From Streptomyces nitrosporeus (GTDB taxonomy: Bacteria > Actinomycetota > Actinomycetes > Streptomycetales > Streptomycetaceae), in assembly GCF_008704555.1 (NCBI RefSeq), contig NZ_CP023702.1, forward strand, positions 186,001 through 250,000: a stretch of 64,000 bases of DNA. Reading direction: 5' to 3'. A program made the position numbers and the translations under genes. The notes below the pieces were generated by a model. The model searched no databases. It saw only the letters and a list, made by a program, of their open reading frames with translations, and was not told where the DNA came from. Positions 35,193-44,197 of this stretch are shown piece after piece (positions within the stretch are counted from its first letter, which is position 1; each line of letters starts with the position of its first letter).

Positions 35193-35829
35193 CCGTGCCC
35201 GGCCGGTCCGGCCACGGCGCCCGCGCGCCGGACCGGCCGGGTGGCGGGAGTCCTCCTGCTCGGCGTCACCGTCGGCCGGCGGCGGTGTGCGGGTGGCCGA
35301 GGGTCTCCGGTACCACGGCGCCGTGGCAGCCCATTGCACACCCGTCGCCTGTTTTCCATGCGTGAGCCGGCCGCCTGCGGGACGTGGCGCAACGCCGCTT
35401 CGAGGAGCGTGCTCTGACCGCCGGGCCGCATACCGATCGCAAGCGGGCCGGGCGGAGCGGGACCGGTGCGGCACAGACCTGTCTGCGTCCGGCCCGGGCG
35501 GCCGGGCCGGACGCAGACAGGTGGGCGGCGACGTCGGCCAGGGTGCGGAGCCTCACGTCGTATCACTGCGACGTCTGCCGCAGGAGCTCGAACGGCGCTT
35601 GCCGGACGGAAGCCGGTACGGGCCCCGAAGGAGCCGGTCGCCCGTCGGATCGACGGCCGCGGTCTTCACCTGGTGCGCACGGCCGCGGTACCCAGGTCGC
35701 CCTCACCCTCGGAACCGCGAAGGAACGGACCACCGTCCACACCTCCCCTCGGCGTCGGGTACGCGCGCCACTCATCGGCCCCCTGGAAACCGGTCCCCCG
35801 GGCATGCCGCGCCGGGCAGCAGTCCGGCC
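35193..35829. other. Gap containing a strong hairpin
   Basis: No gene recognised. The notable feature is the 46-nt hairpin at 35477-35522. Confidence 0.5.
35477..35522. terminator. Perfect 19-bp stem-loop
   Basis: ACCTGTCTGCGTCCGGCCC (35477-35495) and its exact reverse complement (35504-35522) flank the 8-nt loop GGGCGGCC. No T-run follows on either strand. Likely a Streptomyces-type terminator or the scar of a palindromic element. Confidence 0.6.
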
Positions 35830-35979
35830 CCACGGCCCCGACAAAAGCGAAGCTCCGAATGCGGCTTTCGCCGCGCTGCCGGAGGACAGCTCCGAGGACC
35901 TGTACGGACGTGCGCCCTGCGGGTACCTGTCCACGATGGCGGACGGCACCATCGCCGAGATCAACTCCACGCTACGGCG
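35830..35979 (+). pseudogene. PAS-domain fragment
   Basis: One frame reads SSEDLYGRAPCGYLSTMADG and TIAEINSTL, the start of a PAS sensor domain as found in SpoIIE-type phosphatases. It stops abruptly and the frame changes into the STAS fragment. No start or partner domain remains. Confidence 0.6.
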
Positions 35980-35981
35980 GC

Positions 35982-36194
35982 ATGGTCCTCGGTCTGTCCG
36001 GTCTGACCTACTGCGATTCCACGGGCGTCACCGTGCTCATCGGCGCCTATCAGAGATCGCGGGCGACCGGTTCCCCGGCGAGCCCTGCCGGTGCCAGCCC
36101 GGACCAGATGCGCGTCTTCACGGTCGTCGGCCTCGACCAGGTCCTCACTTTCCATCCGAGCACCGAGGGGGCCGTCGCGTCCTTGGGCCGATGA
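35982..36194 (+). pseudogene. STAS-domain (anti-sigma factor antagonist) C-terminal fragment
   Basis: From ATG 35982: LSGLTYCDSTGVTVLIGAYQ, with the phosphorylatable Ser in the DST motif of STAS antagonists, then the last helix to a TGA at 36194. The N-terminal strands are missing, so it is a truncated anti-sigma antagonist, joined to an out-of-frame PAS piece. Confidence 0.65.
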
Positions 36195-36662
36195 CCGGAA
36201 CGTCCGTCCCGCGGGATTCCCGGCCGGGATGCCGAAGAGCCCGGGACAGGGCTGCCCGCCGCCCCGTCCAGCCGCAACAGACGTGGAGGGCGGGCCCGGC
36301 CGGTGCCCGCGGCCGACGAGGTGGCCACGACTGCCGTCCCGTACGGCGCAGGCACCGGCCGCCCCGTGCTCCGCGCCCCGGACGAGTACGGTGCCACGAG
36401 CCAGGCCGGTCGGATGAGTTCCCCACCGCAGGGAGGGCGGCGCCGACGAGGCGCGGTGGCCTTCCCGCGGGAGTGACCTCCCGAGCCGCCGGACGGGCGG
36501 ACCGGCCCTTTCGGCACCCGGCCACGTCCGGGCGGCCGGCACAGGACGCTGCCGACCGGACATGAGACGAGAGGTCTGCGGGTACTCGCGTCTCGGTACG
36601 CCGAGGGCGCGGACTGTTCGCCGGCCCCGGTGGTGAGACACCAGCAGGAAGGAAGGTCACCC
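36195..36662. other. Gap without a recognised gene
   Basis: About 470 GC-rich nt with no supported coding frame. It should hold the promoter of the SRPBCC gene that starts at 36663. Confidence 0.4.
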
Positions 36663-37124
36663 ATGAGCATGGTCAAGGAATCCGTAGAGGTCGAGGTTCC
36701 CGTGCGCACCGCCTACAACCAGTGGACCCAGTTCGAGGAGTTCCCGCGGTTCATGGAGGGGGTGGAGGAGGTCAGGCAGCTCGACGGGCGCCGCAACCAC
36801 TGGATCACCAAGGTCAGTGGGGTCAAGCGTGAGTTCGACACGGAGATCGTCGACCAGCTCCCGGACGAGCGGATCACCTGGCGTACCACCACGGGCGAGA
36901 CCAGGCAGAAGGGCACCGTCCGATTCCAGCGTCTGGACGACACGCACACCCGGGTCGAGCTCGTCATGGACGTGGATCCCAGCGGCGTTGCGGAGAGGAC
37001 CGGTGACCTGCTGGGAGTGATCGACCGACGGGTGAAGGGCGACATGCAGCGTTTCAAGTCGTACATCGAGGGCCGCGGCGGTGAGTCCGGATCCTGGCGA
37101 GGACGCATCAGGCCGGGTGAGTGA
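36663..37124 (+). CDS. SRPBCC/START-like protein (cyclase/dehydrase type)
   Basis: 153 residues. VEVEVPVRTAYNQWTQFEEFPRFM opens the SRPBCC fold; strands and a long C-terminal helix (RRVKGDMQRFKSYIEGR) follow. Binds hydrophobic ligands in a helix-grip pocket; in Streptomyces such single-domain proteins are often stress or membrane associated. Ribosome site GGAAGG before ATG 36663. A strong hairpin lies 60 nt downstream. Confidence 0.85.
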   Translation: MSMVKESVEVEVPVRTAYNQWTQFEEFPRFMEGVEEVRQLDGRRNHWITKVSGVKREFDTEIVDQLPDERITWRTTTGETRQKGTVRFQRLDDTHTRVELVMDVDPSGVAERTGDLLGVIDRRVKGDMQRFKSYIEGRGGESGSWRGRIRPGE

Positions 37125-37182
37125 CTCCTCCCCGTCCGACGCGTCATGTTGCTTCGGCGCTGGTGAACGGATGGTGCCGTCG

Positions 37183-37223
37183 GGGCCGGTGCTGTGACCG
37201 TGACACGGTCACAGCACCGGCCC
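37183..37223. terminator. 41-nt near-perfect palindrome (20-bp arms)
   Basis: GGGCCGGTGCTGTGACCGTG (37183-37202) and its exact reverse complement (37204-37223) are separated by a single A. It lies between two plus-strand genes. A terminator for the SRPBCC gene is simplest; a dimeric protein binding site or transposon scar is possible. Confidence 0.65.
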
Positions 37224-37353
37224 GATCACGTGTCACGGACGGGGCCGTGGGCAAGGGAGACCCAGGCAGCGGACGAACGGAGACTGTCCGTCGGCGCGAT
37301 GCCCCGCTCCCTCGGCCGTAGACCGGAAGTTTTCACAGGCCGGAAGGAAGAGG

Positions 37354-38574
37354 ATGACCAGCACAGAACACGTAACGGAACCGGAGTCCGCGGACGCTCC
37401 GCGGAAAGACAGGGCGGCCGACGAGCGGGCCGTGCGGATACGACGCCGTCTGGAGCGCCTGATCGGCATCGCGGCCACCGAGGGGAACGCGCTGGTCGCC
37501 CTGCGCAACGGCGACGAGATCTTCCCCGCCATGCTCGAAGCCATCCGGTCCGCCGAGTACACGGTGGACATGATGACCTTCGTGTACTGGAAGGGCGCCA
37601 TAGCCCGCGAGTTCGCGTATGCGCTGGCGGAACGGGCCCGGGACGGGGTCAGGGTGCGACTGCTGCTGGACGGCTTCGGCAGCCGGCTGATCGACAAGGA
37701 TCTGCTGGAAGAGATGGACCGGGCAGGTGTGCAGGTGGCCTGGTTCCGCAAGCCTCTGTACCTGTCGCCGCTCAAGCAGAACCACCGCTGCCACCGCAAA
37801 GTGCTGGTCGTGGACGAGCAGATGGCCTTCACCGGAGGCGTGGGCATCGCCGAGGAGTGGTGCGGTGACGCCCGCAATCCGCACGAGTGGCGCGATACGC
37901 ATGTGCAGGTGCGCGGGCCCGCCGTGGACGGCATCGCGGCGGCGTTCGCGCAGAACTGGGCCGAGTGCCACGACGAACTCTTCGACGACCACGACCGGTT
38001 CACCGCGCACCGCCCGCAGGGCGACGCGGTGGTACAGGTGGTGCGTGGTTCGGCCAGCCTCGGGTGGCAGGACATGCAGACCCTGGTCCGAGTCATGATC
38101 GAGTCGGCCGAGGAACGCTTCCGGCTGGCCACCGCCTACTTCTCCCCGGACGCCTACTTCGTCCGTCTGCTCTGTGCCGCCGCCCGGCGCGGCGTCGAGG
38201 TGGAGATCCTGCTGCCCGGCCCGCACACCGACAAGCGGGTCTGCCAGCTGGCCGGACAGCACTACTACGAGGAACTGCTCGCCTGCGGAGTGAAACTCCA
38301 CCAGTACCAGCCGACGATGATGCACGCCAAGGTCATCACCGTGGACCGCACGGCGGCCCTCGTCGGTTCGACCAACTTCAACCAGCGCTCCCTCGCCCAC
38401 GACGAGGAGGTCATGCTCGCGGTCCTGGACGACGAGTTCACTGCGACCCTGGACGCTCACTTCGACGCCGACATGGCGGCGAGCCGGCGCGTTCAACCCA
38501 GCCGCTGGAAGAGACGCTCCCTCCTCCAGCGCGCCCGCGAATACGCCGTCCAGCCCATTCGCCGCTATCTGTGA
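37354..38574 (+). CDS. Phospholipase D-family protein, cardiolipin-synthase-like
   Basis: 406 residues with two HKD motifs: HRKVLVVDEQMAFTGG (about 148) and HAKVITVDRTAALVGSTN (about 330), and no N-terminal membrane helices. Such soluble or peripheral ClsB-type enzymes join phosphatidylglycerol molecules or transfer phosphatidyl groups. Ribosome site AGGAAGAGG precedes ATG 37354. It could belong with the SRPBCC protein in envelope stress. Confidence 0.9.
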   Translation: MTSTEHVTEPESADAPRKDRAADERAVRIRRRLERLIGIAATEGNALVALRNGDEIFPAMLEAIRSAEYTVDMMTFVYWKGAIAREFAYALAERARDGVRVRLLLDGFGSRLIDKDLLEEMDRAGVQVAWFRKPLYLSPLKQNHRCHRKVLVVDEQMAFTGGVGIAEEWCGDARNPHEWRDTHVQVRGPAVDGIAAAFAQNWAECHDELFDDHDRFTAHRPQGDAVVQVVRGSASLGWQDMQTLVRVMIESAEERFRLATAYFSPDAYFVRLLCAAARRGVEVEILLPGPHTDKRVCQLAGQHYYEELLACGVKLHQYQPTMMHAKVITVDRTAALVGSTNFNQRSLAHDEEVMLAVLDDEFTATLDAHFDADMAASRRVQPSRWKRRSLLQRAREYAVQPIRRYL

Positions 38575-38839
38575 CGTCCCGCCCGCGACAAGACACAACC
38601 GCCGGGCCCGGCGGGGACCTCCTGCTCACAGGACGGTGTGTCCACGATCGGCTGACGAGCGAACCCGTCGAGCTGCGAGGCAGCTTCTCCCTCAACGGCC
38701 CGCCCAGCCTGTCCGCCGGGACCGGACTCCCCGTACCTTCACCGCACAAAGCACACAGCACGGTCACGGGACCAGGCAGCCCCGGTGGCGTTCCTCCCCT
38801 CGGCGGCGCCGGTGACCTCGGCGGCGCCGGTGCCCTCGC
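38575..38839. other. Gap without a recognised gene
   Basis: 265 nt; nothing supported. Confidence 0.4.
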
Positions 38840-39750
38840 CGGATCTTCCCTGTCGACGCGATCCGTGCGGAAGCCGAGCGCTGCTACGGCCAGGCCAAGG
38901 ACCACTACAGCGACGCCAGAAGAGTGGAAGCGGAAGCACGTGCCGCCTGCACCGCCGAACTCGACGCGGCACCTCGCTCCGTCCCGGTCTTCAAGAGCCC
39001 CTCGAAGACCCAGGACAGTGCCTGGAGAGCCTGGGACCACTGCGGGCCGAGGCAAGACAGGGGGCAGCCAACCCCTGCACCCAGCTGCCGGGAACGGGAA
39101 CGAGGGTCGACTCGTTCCCCGGCACCGGTGATTCCGTCCTCGGCACCGAGACCCTGATGCGGATCGAGACCCGCATCAACGGGCTGGGAGACGCCAAGGG
39201 AAGCAGCTACTGGATATGGTCCCACTCCCCCACTCCGATGAGGGACGCCGGGAGTACATCTCCGCGAACAAGGACCTCATCAGGGCAGCCGCGCACGACG
39301 CCGGCCTCCCACCGGAGACGATCGCCGGCATCGCGTGGCAGGAAGCCGAGGGCGGCCCCGGAGCACTCGACGACCCGGCCTTCGAAGTACGTAAGATCAT
39401 CCCCGGCGAAGACCCCGGCCGGACCTCCATGGACTCCATCGCCCTCCAGGTCCGCCGCGCGGCCGAGGTACTCGGCTACGACGCCGCCCACCTCACCGGC
39501 ATGCAGCGCAGCGTCCTCGTCGACGCGGTCGAAGACCCGGCCAAGAACGTCTTCACCGCCTCGGATCACCTCGCCCAGCTCAAGGCCGAAAGCGGCTTCG
39601 CCGGCGTACCGCCGGAAGAGATGGCCCGCGCCCGGATGCAGGAACGGGCCGCCCGCTCCAACGGGGCCCTGCTACCAGTACCCGGACGCCCAGGCATACG
39701 GTCGGGGCTTCGACCGGAAACCGGACGACGCGACGGAGGCACCGAAATGA
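38840..39750 (+). pseudogene. Frameshifted gene with lytic-transglycosylase-like C-terminal domain
   Basis: Protein-like sequence jumps between three frames: CYGQAKDHYSDARRVEAEAR (about 38880-39030), TLMRIETRINGLGDAKGSSYW (about 39030-39215), RREYISANKDLIRAAAHDAG and IAGIAWQEAEGG (39225-39660), and YQYPDAQAYGRGFD to a stop at 39750. The third part resembles a transglycosylase/lysozyme-like domain with its catalytic Glu in WQE. The last shift, near 39663, looks like a small indel in a run of G. At least three breaks make it a pseudogene. Confidence 0.6.
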
Positions 39751-40094
39751 ACCCGGCCGCCGGCCCGCCCACCAGCACGCCCCCTTACCACCGCCGGACC
39801 TCCGCACTGCTGGGTACCGGCGTCTGCGCCCTCATCCTGACCCTGGGAGCCCTGGTGACGGCATACACAGCCCTCACCGCCTACATGGTCGAGCCCGACG
39901 GGCCCTGGGACCACCAAGCCGTCACCAACGCCCGCGCCGCCGCCACCATCGCCCTCGCTTTTTCCGCGGTGACGGCACTTCTGACCTGGGTCTTCGTCAA
40001 GGCCCACTGGCTCCGGACATGGTGGCACGCCGTCCCCGCCGCACTCGCCGTGGCCGCGCTGCTGCGCCTCACCCTCCTGGCCCCCGGCCCCTGA
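39747..40094 (+). CDS. Small membrane protein (three predicted helices)
   Basis: 115 residues. ATG overlaps the stop of the preceding pseudogene (ATGA). Three hydrophobic segments: LLGTGVCALILTLGALVTAY, AATIALAFSAVTALLTWVFV and VPAALAVAALLRLTLLA. Not recognised as a family. Overlap suggests it was once translated with the upstream secreted-type protein, perhaps as accessory or immunity function. Confidence 0.6.
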   Translation: MNPAAGPPTSTPPYHRRTSALLGTGVCALILTLGALVTAYTALTAYMVEPDGPWDHQAVTNARAAATIALAFSAVTALLTWVFVKAHWLRTWWHAVPAALAVAALLRLTLLAPGP

Positions 40095-40612
40095 ACCGCC
40101 CCCGTCTCCGCCGGCCGCCCCGTACTGCCGGCGCTGGCCCGGCCACCCCTTTCCTTCAGGAGTGTGGGCACCGTGCACGAAGCCCGGGCGCTGTGCGTCA
40201 GCGGTGAGCACGGCCGACTGTGCCCGCCGGAGAACGCGAAGACCGTCGCCGCCAGCCCCCCGGGTCGCTGTTCACGGTGATCCGGGGCAGGGGGCACATC
40301 GTGCATCTTGAGGGGCACGGCACTGGTGAGCTCCCATAATCGACTGCCGCCAGGTCCCTGTGGAATTCGAGGAGCTGTACTCCGCCGGACGCCGCTGTCC
40401 GGTGAAGGCGAAGGGCGCCTGGGCCAAGGCCCGCCCCCGGGGCCCGGTCCGCGAGGGCTACGCTCTGGAGGCCGCGTACGGGGGCGCCGGCACAGCCCGG
40501 CTTCTGCCCGCGGCCGCTGTGCGGTCGTACCCGCGGGCCGGTCTTCGTCACTCACCGCTGCTCGGGCCCGGCAAGGTCGTCAGCCCTGGGATGTCTGTCC
40601 GGGCACCGGGCT
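40095..40612. other. Gap without a recognised gene
   Basis: A frame around 40360-40510 ([20 protein letters not shown]) looks weakly protein-like but has no match I know and runs into the integrase relic. Confidence 0.35.
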
Positions 40613-40862
40613 GGCACGGCTGTCGTACGGACAGGCCTGGGCCCTGTCCGACAAGCACGCTGCCCGGGGTGGCCCGGGTGCGGGCTGGAACCTGCACGAA
40701 TACCGTCACTTCTTCCCTTACCCATCTGGGCGGGCAGGGTGCGTCGCCGCTGATGCTGATGGCGAAGTCCCGGCACAAGAAGCCGGAGTACGTACGGAAA
40801 TGCTTCCGCCCCTCGGCGGAGACGTTCGCCGAGGGCACGAGTCTGCTCGCGCCGGGGGCAGC
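40613..40862 (+). pseudogene. Tyrosine recombinase (integrase) C-terminal relic
   Basis: Frame 1 reads [18 protein letters not shown] and WNLHEYRH with the HxxR box; near 40708 the reading moves to another frame: [28 protein letters not shown] and [15 protein letters not shown]. This is the 3' part of a phage/plasmid-type integrase, with catalytic Tyr changed or lost (YVRKCF for YxRYF). It marks a former integrated element. Confidence 0.75.
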
Positions 40863-40981
40863 AGACGGTGAGGCTCTGCGGGCCGGGGATGCAGGGGGAA
40901 CTCGGCCGCTATCTCAAAGCCTGGGTTCGCTGCTCTGCCTACGGCGCGTAGGCCATGACCGTATCCACCAGGGCGGGCCCG

Positions 40982-41332
40982 TCAGCCCAGCAGCGCGAAC
41001 AGCCGGCCCAGCGCCTCCACGACGGGCCTGCCCACTTCGCCCACGGTCGCCGCGATCTGCGAGATGGACGCCAGGACCATGCCGCGTTCACGCAGGGCGG
41101 CCCGGTCGGGGGTGAGCGCGGGCAGTGCGTTCTCCACGATCTGGGCCTGGTCCGGGGTGAGAACCGGGCGCAGGTCGTTGAGGAGGCGGGTGAGGTCCGT
41201 CACGGCGGCCTGGAGTTCGGGGTCCTGAGCGGTGCCGTCGTTGTAGACGACGGAGCCGTGGTTGATGCCGATGACCTTCTCGCCGTCGTTCACGTTGACG
41301 ACGTCTCCGTAGTAGTTCGATGTGTCGCTCAT
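40982..41332 (-). CDS. Small protein with NVN/NHG motif, partner of DUF6232 protein
   Basis: 116 residues. N-terminal about 30 residues hold the motif YYGDVVNVNDGEKVIGINHG; the rest is helical (LQAAVTDLTRLLNDLRPVL ... GRPVVEALGRLFALLG). Resembles Streptomyces DUF5955-like proteins. Its ATG overlaps the DUF6232 stop by 4 nt. The N-terminal motif partly repeats the C-terminal motif of that protein, suggesting the two associate through it. Confidence 0.6.
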   Translation of the reverse strand: MSDTSNYYGDVVNVNDGEKVIGINHGSVVYNDGTAQDPELQAAVTDLTRLLNDLRPVLTPDQAQIVENALPALTPDRAALRERGMVLASISQIAATVGEVGRPVVEALGRLFALLG

Positions 41333-41928
41333 AGTTTGATCCCCGTGTTTCCCCTGCCGCCGTTCATGTTGACGACGGAACCGAAGTTGTTCGTGGTGTT
41401 GTACTGCTCGAGGACGGCGGAGAACTCGTATTCCGGGTGGTCGATCGCGTACACGATCTGTCCGGCGATCGATCTCAGTTCATCCATGGTCGGCAGGGTC
41501 AGGAGGACCCTGGAACCGCTGTTCAGTTCGACGACCAGCACCGGCTTCCTCGACGAGAGCAGGACGACGCAGACGACGGCCAGCGCGAACACGGCCAGGA
41601 CGGCCAGGGCGGAGCCGCTGCCCCCGTCGGTGGAGTCGAACTGGGCGGAGACCAGGAAGGCGACGACCACCAACAGCAGGGAGTAGCCGGCGGCTTTGCC
41701 CCAGGCGGGCTTCAGCCTGAACACTTCGACCCAGCTGACATTGCGCAACGGAACCGCCGCCGACCCCACCCACAGGATCTGCCGCTGGACCCGGAGTTCC
41801 AGCGGTTTTCCCCTGCGGGGAGGCAGCGGCATCGGCGGTATCCGAGGAGGCGGCTGAGACGGGGGCCGGGGCGGGAGCTGGGGCGGAGGCCCGGGAGGTG
41901 GTCCGTCGGTGCCGCCTGTGTGATCCAT
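41329..41928 (-). CDS. DUF6232 family membrane protein
   Basis: 199 residues. A proline-rich N-terminus (about 1-40) precedes the DUF6232 strand LRVQRQILWVGSAAVPLRNVSWVEV, two transmembrane helices (AGYSLLLVVVAFLV; ALAVLAVFALAVVCVVLL) and a C-terminal cytoplasmic part ending in NNFGSVVNMNGGRGNTGI. Function unknown; an adaptor or sensor in the membrane is possible. Confidence 0.75.
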   Translation of the reverse strand: MDHTGGTDGPPPGPPPQLPPRPPSQPPPRIPPMPLPPRRGKPLELRVQRQILWVGSAAVPLRNVSWVEVFRLKPAWGKAAGYSLLLVVVAFLVSAQFDSTDGGSGSALAVLAVFALAVVCVVLLSSRKPVLVVELNSGSRVLLTLPTMDELRSIAGQIVYAIDHPEYEFSAVLEQYNTTNNFGSVVNMNGGRGNTGIKL

Positions 41929-42332
41929 GGCTCCCCCGTACTGTCGTCACAGCCACCCGCGCCGTGCGTGGCGCGGGAGCATCATTAAGCCTGTGCCGGG
42001 TCATGCGATGGCAGACGAGATACGGCCAATTCATCGTCACTCGTCGTCAGCAGGGTCCGGGCCCCGCAGTGGTCGCAGAGCGCCGGGCACGCGAACCTGG
42101 CCGCGAGCTCCCGGGCGGCCCAACGACTGGTGATGGGCAAGAGGAACCTCCGGGGAAGTGGAATCTGCGGATGGTGGCCGCCCAACAGGACCTGTGGCGG
42201 TCGACCGAGGTGCTGGCTGCTTTCCAGCACATGGGGTCCAGCCCTTCGCTGAGCAGAGTCGGGCCTCGACCCCGGATGTTGAACACACGAGACGCTGGAT
42301 CCTGGAGATCTGAGAACGGGCATCTCGTGGTC
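41929..42332. other. Gap with IS3 terminal sequence
   Basis: The first 250 nt hold no supported gene. From about 42280 the sequence matches 33010-33065 and is the left terminal region of an IS3-type element. Confidence 0.45.
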
Positions 42333-42490
42333 ATGAAGAGCTACCCGTCGCAGTTCAGGGCGGACGCGGTCGCACTGTACGAGTCGCGGCCGGAAGCGAC
42401 GGTCAGGTCGGTCGCAGCCGATCCGGGGATCAACCCGCAGACGCTGCGGAACCGGGTGAGGGCAGCCGGGGTGAGCCGTCCCCGAGGGCA
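42333..42490 (+). pseudogene. IS3-type OrfA fragment, copy B
   Basis: MKSYPSQFRADAVALYESRP, EATVRSVAADPGINPQTLRN and RVRAAGVSRPRG: the N-terminal HTH of an IS3-family OrfA. The sequence ends at 42490 and is fused to a dehydrogenase remnant; OrfB is absent. Confidence 0.8.
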
Positions 42491-42494
42491 GCGG

Positions 42495-42714
42495 CCACAT
42501 GGTCCCCGGCTGGGTGCGCCTGACCAGCTACGCGAACGAGGCTGCCGGCCTCCCGGCGGACGTCTTCGCCCACCAGCCCCAAGCCGTCGCCGAGGGGCAC
42601 CTGAAAGTCCCGGTCGCCGAGGTACATCACGGCCTGGCACAGGCCCCGGACGCCCAGGACGATGCCGAATCCGGCATCACCCCGGGCAAGCACGTCGTCG
42701 TCCTGGACGGCTGA
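42495..42714 (+). pseudogene. C-terminal remnant of a zinc-binding (MDR) dehydrogenase
   Basis: Reads VRLTSYANEAAGLPAD, LKVPVAEVHHGLAQAPDA and GKHVVVLDG to a stop at 42714, the last about 70 residues of an NADP-dependent MDR oxidoreductase. The 5' part has been replaced by the IS3 relic. Convergent AraC gene beyond it may have been its regulator. Confidence 0.6.
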
Positions 42715-42743
42715 GAGCCGAGCTGCGGTGCACCGCACTCCGC

Positions 42744-43679
42744 TCACGGACCGGCCGTGTCCTCCCCGGACGCGAACGCGGCCGGGGTGAGGCCGGTGCG
42801 GTCGCGGAAGAAGCGGCCGAAGTTCGCGGTGCCGGAGAAACCGAGATGTGCGGCCACACTCCGGGCGTCCCACCGGGCACCTCCCAGCAGGCGCCGGGCT
42901 TCGAGCAGGCGCCGCTCGCCGATGAGGTCACGCACCCCTTTGCCGGTGGCGTCCCGGGCGGCGCGGCTCAGGGTACGCACCGAGCAGCCGAGCAGCTCGG
43001 CGTAGTCCGCCGCCCGGTGCAGTTCGCGGAAGTGCAGCTCCAGGGCATCCGCGAACCGGCCGTAGGTGTCACCACGGGGCGCACCGGCCGTCGCCGCGCC
43101 CGTGGCAGTGGTGCCGGGGGCGTCGGCCAGGCGCAGCAGCAGCGATTCGAGCAGGCCGCGCCGCAGGGCATGGTGGATACCGAGGGGGCGGCGTCCGAGC
43201 TTGCGGTGTTCGTCCAGGAGCTGGAGCGCCGTCTGGTGGAGCCAGGCGGCGTCGTCAGGGTGCGGGCTCAGTACGGCGGGGGCCTCGTGCGAGGTGAGCG
43301 GGGCCAGCAGGCGGGCGATGGCGGGCGTCAGGACGTCCGGTTCGAACAGGATGAACGGGCCGCGGGCGGTGCCGGGGGGATGCCAGCACTGCGTGTGTCC
43401 GGGTCGCACCCACAGCCACTGGCCGGGGGCGACGGTCCGCGTGAGGTGGTCGACGTCGTGGAGCAGCTCGCCCTCGGTGACCGCGATGAGGTAGTGGAAG
43501 GTGGCGCGTCCCGGGCGGGGCGGGTTCCACGGCCAGTCGTCGTGCTGGGCGAAGAAGTCCTCCACGGTGCTCACCTCCAGCCCGAAGGGCGTGCCTACAG
43601 GGGGCTGGAAACCGTACAAGGGGACCTCGGCCGACGCGGCCCGGTCATCCGGGGCTGGTTGTCGCTTGCCGACCATCAT
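42744..43679 (-). CDS. AraC-family transcriptional regulator
   Basis: 311 residues. N-terminal cupin-like ligand domain (about 40-140; TFHYLIAVTEGELLHDVDHL, APGQWLWVRPGHTQCW) and C-terminal AraC double HTH (YAELLGCSVRTLSRAARDAT ... SVAAHLGFSGTANFGRFFRD). Start ATG 43679 (or 43676). Divergent from a tandem pair of YjbR genes, which it may control; the adjacent dehydrogenase remnant is another former target. Confidence 0.88.
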   Translation of the reverse strand: MMVGKRQPAPDDRAASAEVPLYGFQPPVGTPFGLEVSTVEDFFAQHDDWPWNPPRPGRATFHYLIAVTEGELLHDVDHLTRTVAPGQWLWVRPGHTQCWHPPGTARGPFILFEPDVLTPAIARLLAPLTSHEAPAVLSPHPDDAAWLHQTALQLLDEHRKLGRRPLGIHHALRRGLLESLLLRLADAPGTTATGAATAGAPRGDTYGRFADALELHFRELHRAADYAELLGCSVRTLSRAARDATGKGVRDLIGERRLLEARRLLGGARWDARSVAAHLGFSGTANFGRFFRDRTGLTPAAFASGEDTAGP

Positions 43680-43810
43680 GTGTCCGCAGACCACCGCCCG
43701 TTTTCGGTGGTTTCCGGGCAAGGATGGAGTGTGCCGCCGCAACCGCGGGGCGTGCGCTCCGCGGTCTTCAGTACCGCGGCCCACCACCACTTCAAGGAGG
43801 ACAACGCCCC

Positions 43811-44197
43811 ATGACTCTGCACAGGACCGCCGCCGATTGCGCGCGGGAGCTTCCCGGAGCCGAGCTGGAGCATCCCTTCGGGGACGACTGGGAGGTCTTC
43901 AAGGTGCGCGGCAAGGTGTTCATGCTGATGACCGAGGTCCCCGGGCGTCCCGTCGTGATCCTCAAGTCGGAGCCCGGCGAGGCGCTCGCCCTGCGGGAAC
44001 ACAACAGCCACATCACCCCCGGCTACCACATGAACAAGAAGCACTGGATCACCCTGGAGGACGGGGACGGTGTGGACGAGTCCCTCGTCCGGGAGCTCGT
44101 CACCGAGTCCTACCGGCTTGTCGTCGCCCACCTGCCCAAGGCCGAGCAGCCCGTCGACCCGCACAGCTACGCCGGCGGCACGCGGGCATCCCGGTGA
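43811..44197 (+). CDS. MmcQ/YjbR-family protein, copy 1
   Basis: 128 residues. CyaY-like fold with ELEHPFGDDWEVFKVRGKVFMLM, ILKSEPGEALALRE and NKKHWITLEDGDG. YjbR proteins are called DNA-binding from structure, without a defined role. Starts 6 nt after AGGACAACGCCCC; overlaps copy 2 by 4 nt. Confidence 0.88.
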   Translation: MTLHRTAADCARELPGAELEHPFGDDWEVFKVRGKVFMLMTEVPGRPVVILKSEPGEALALREHNSHITPGYHMNKKHWITLEDGDGVDESLVRELVTESYRLVVAHLPKAEQPVDPHSYAGGTRASR

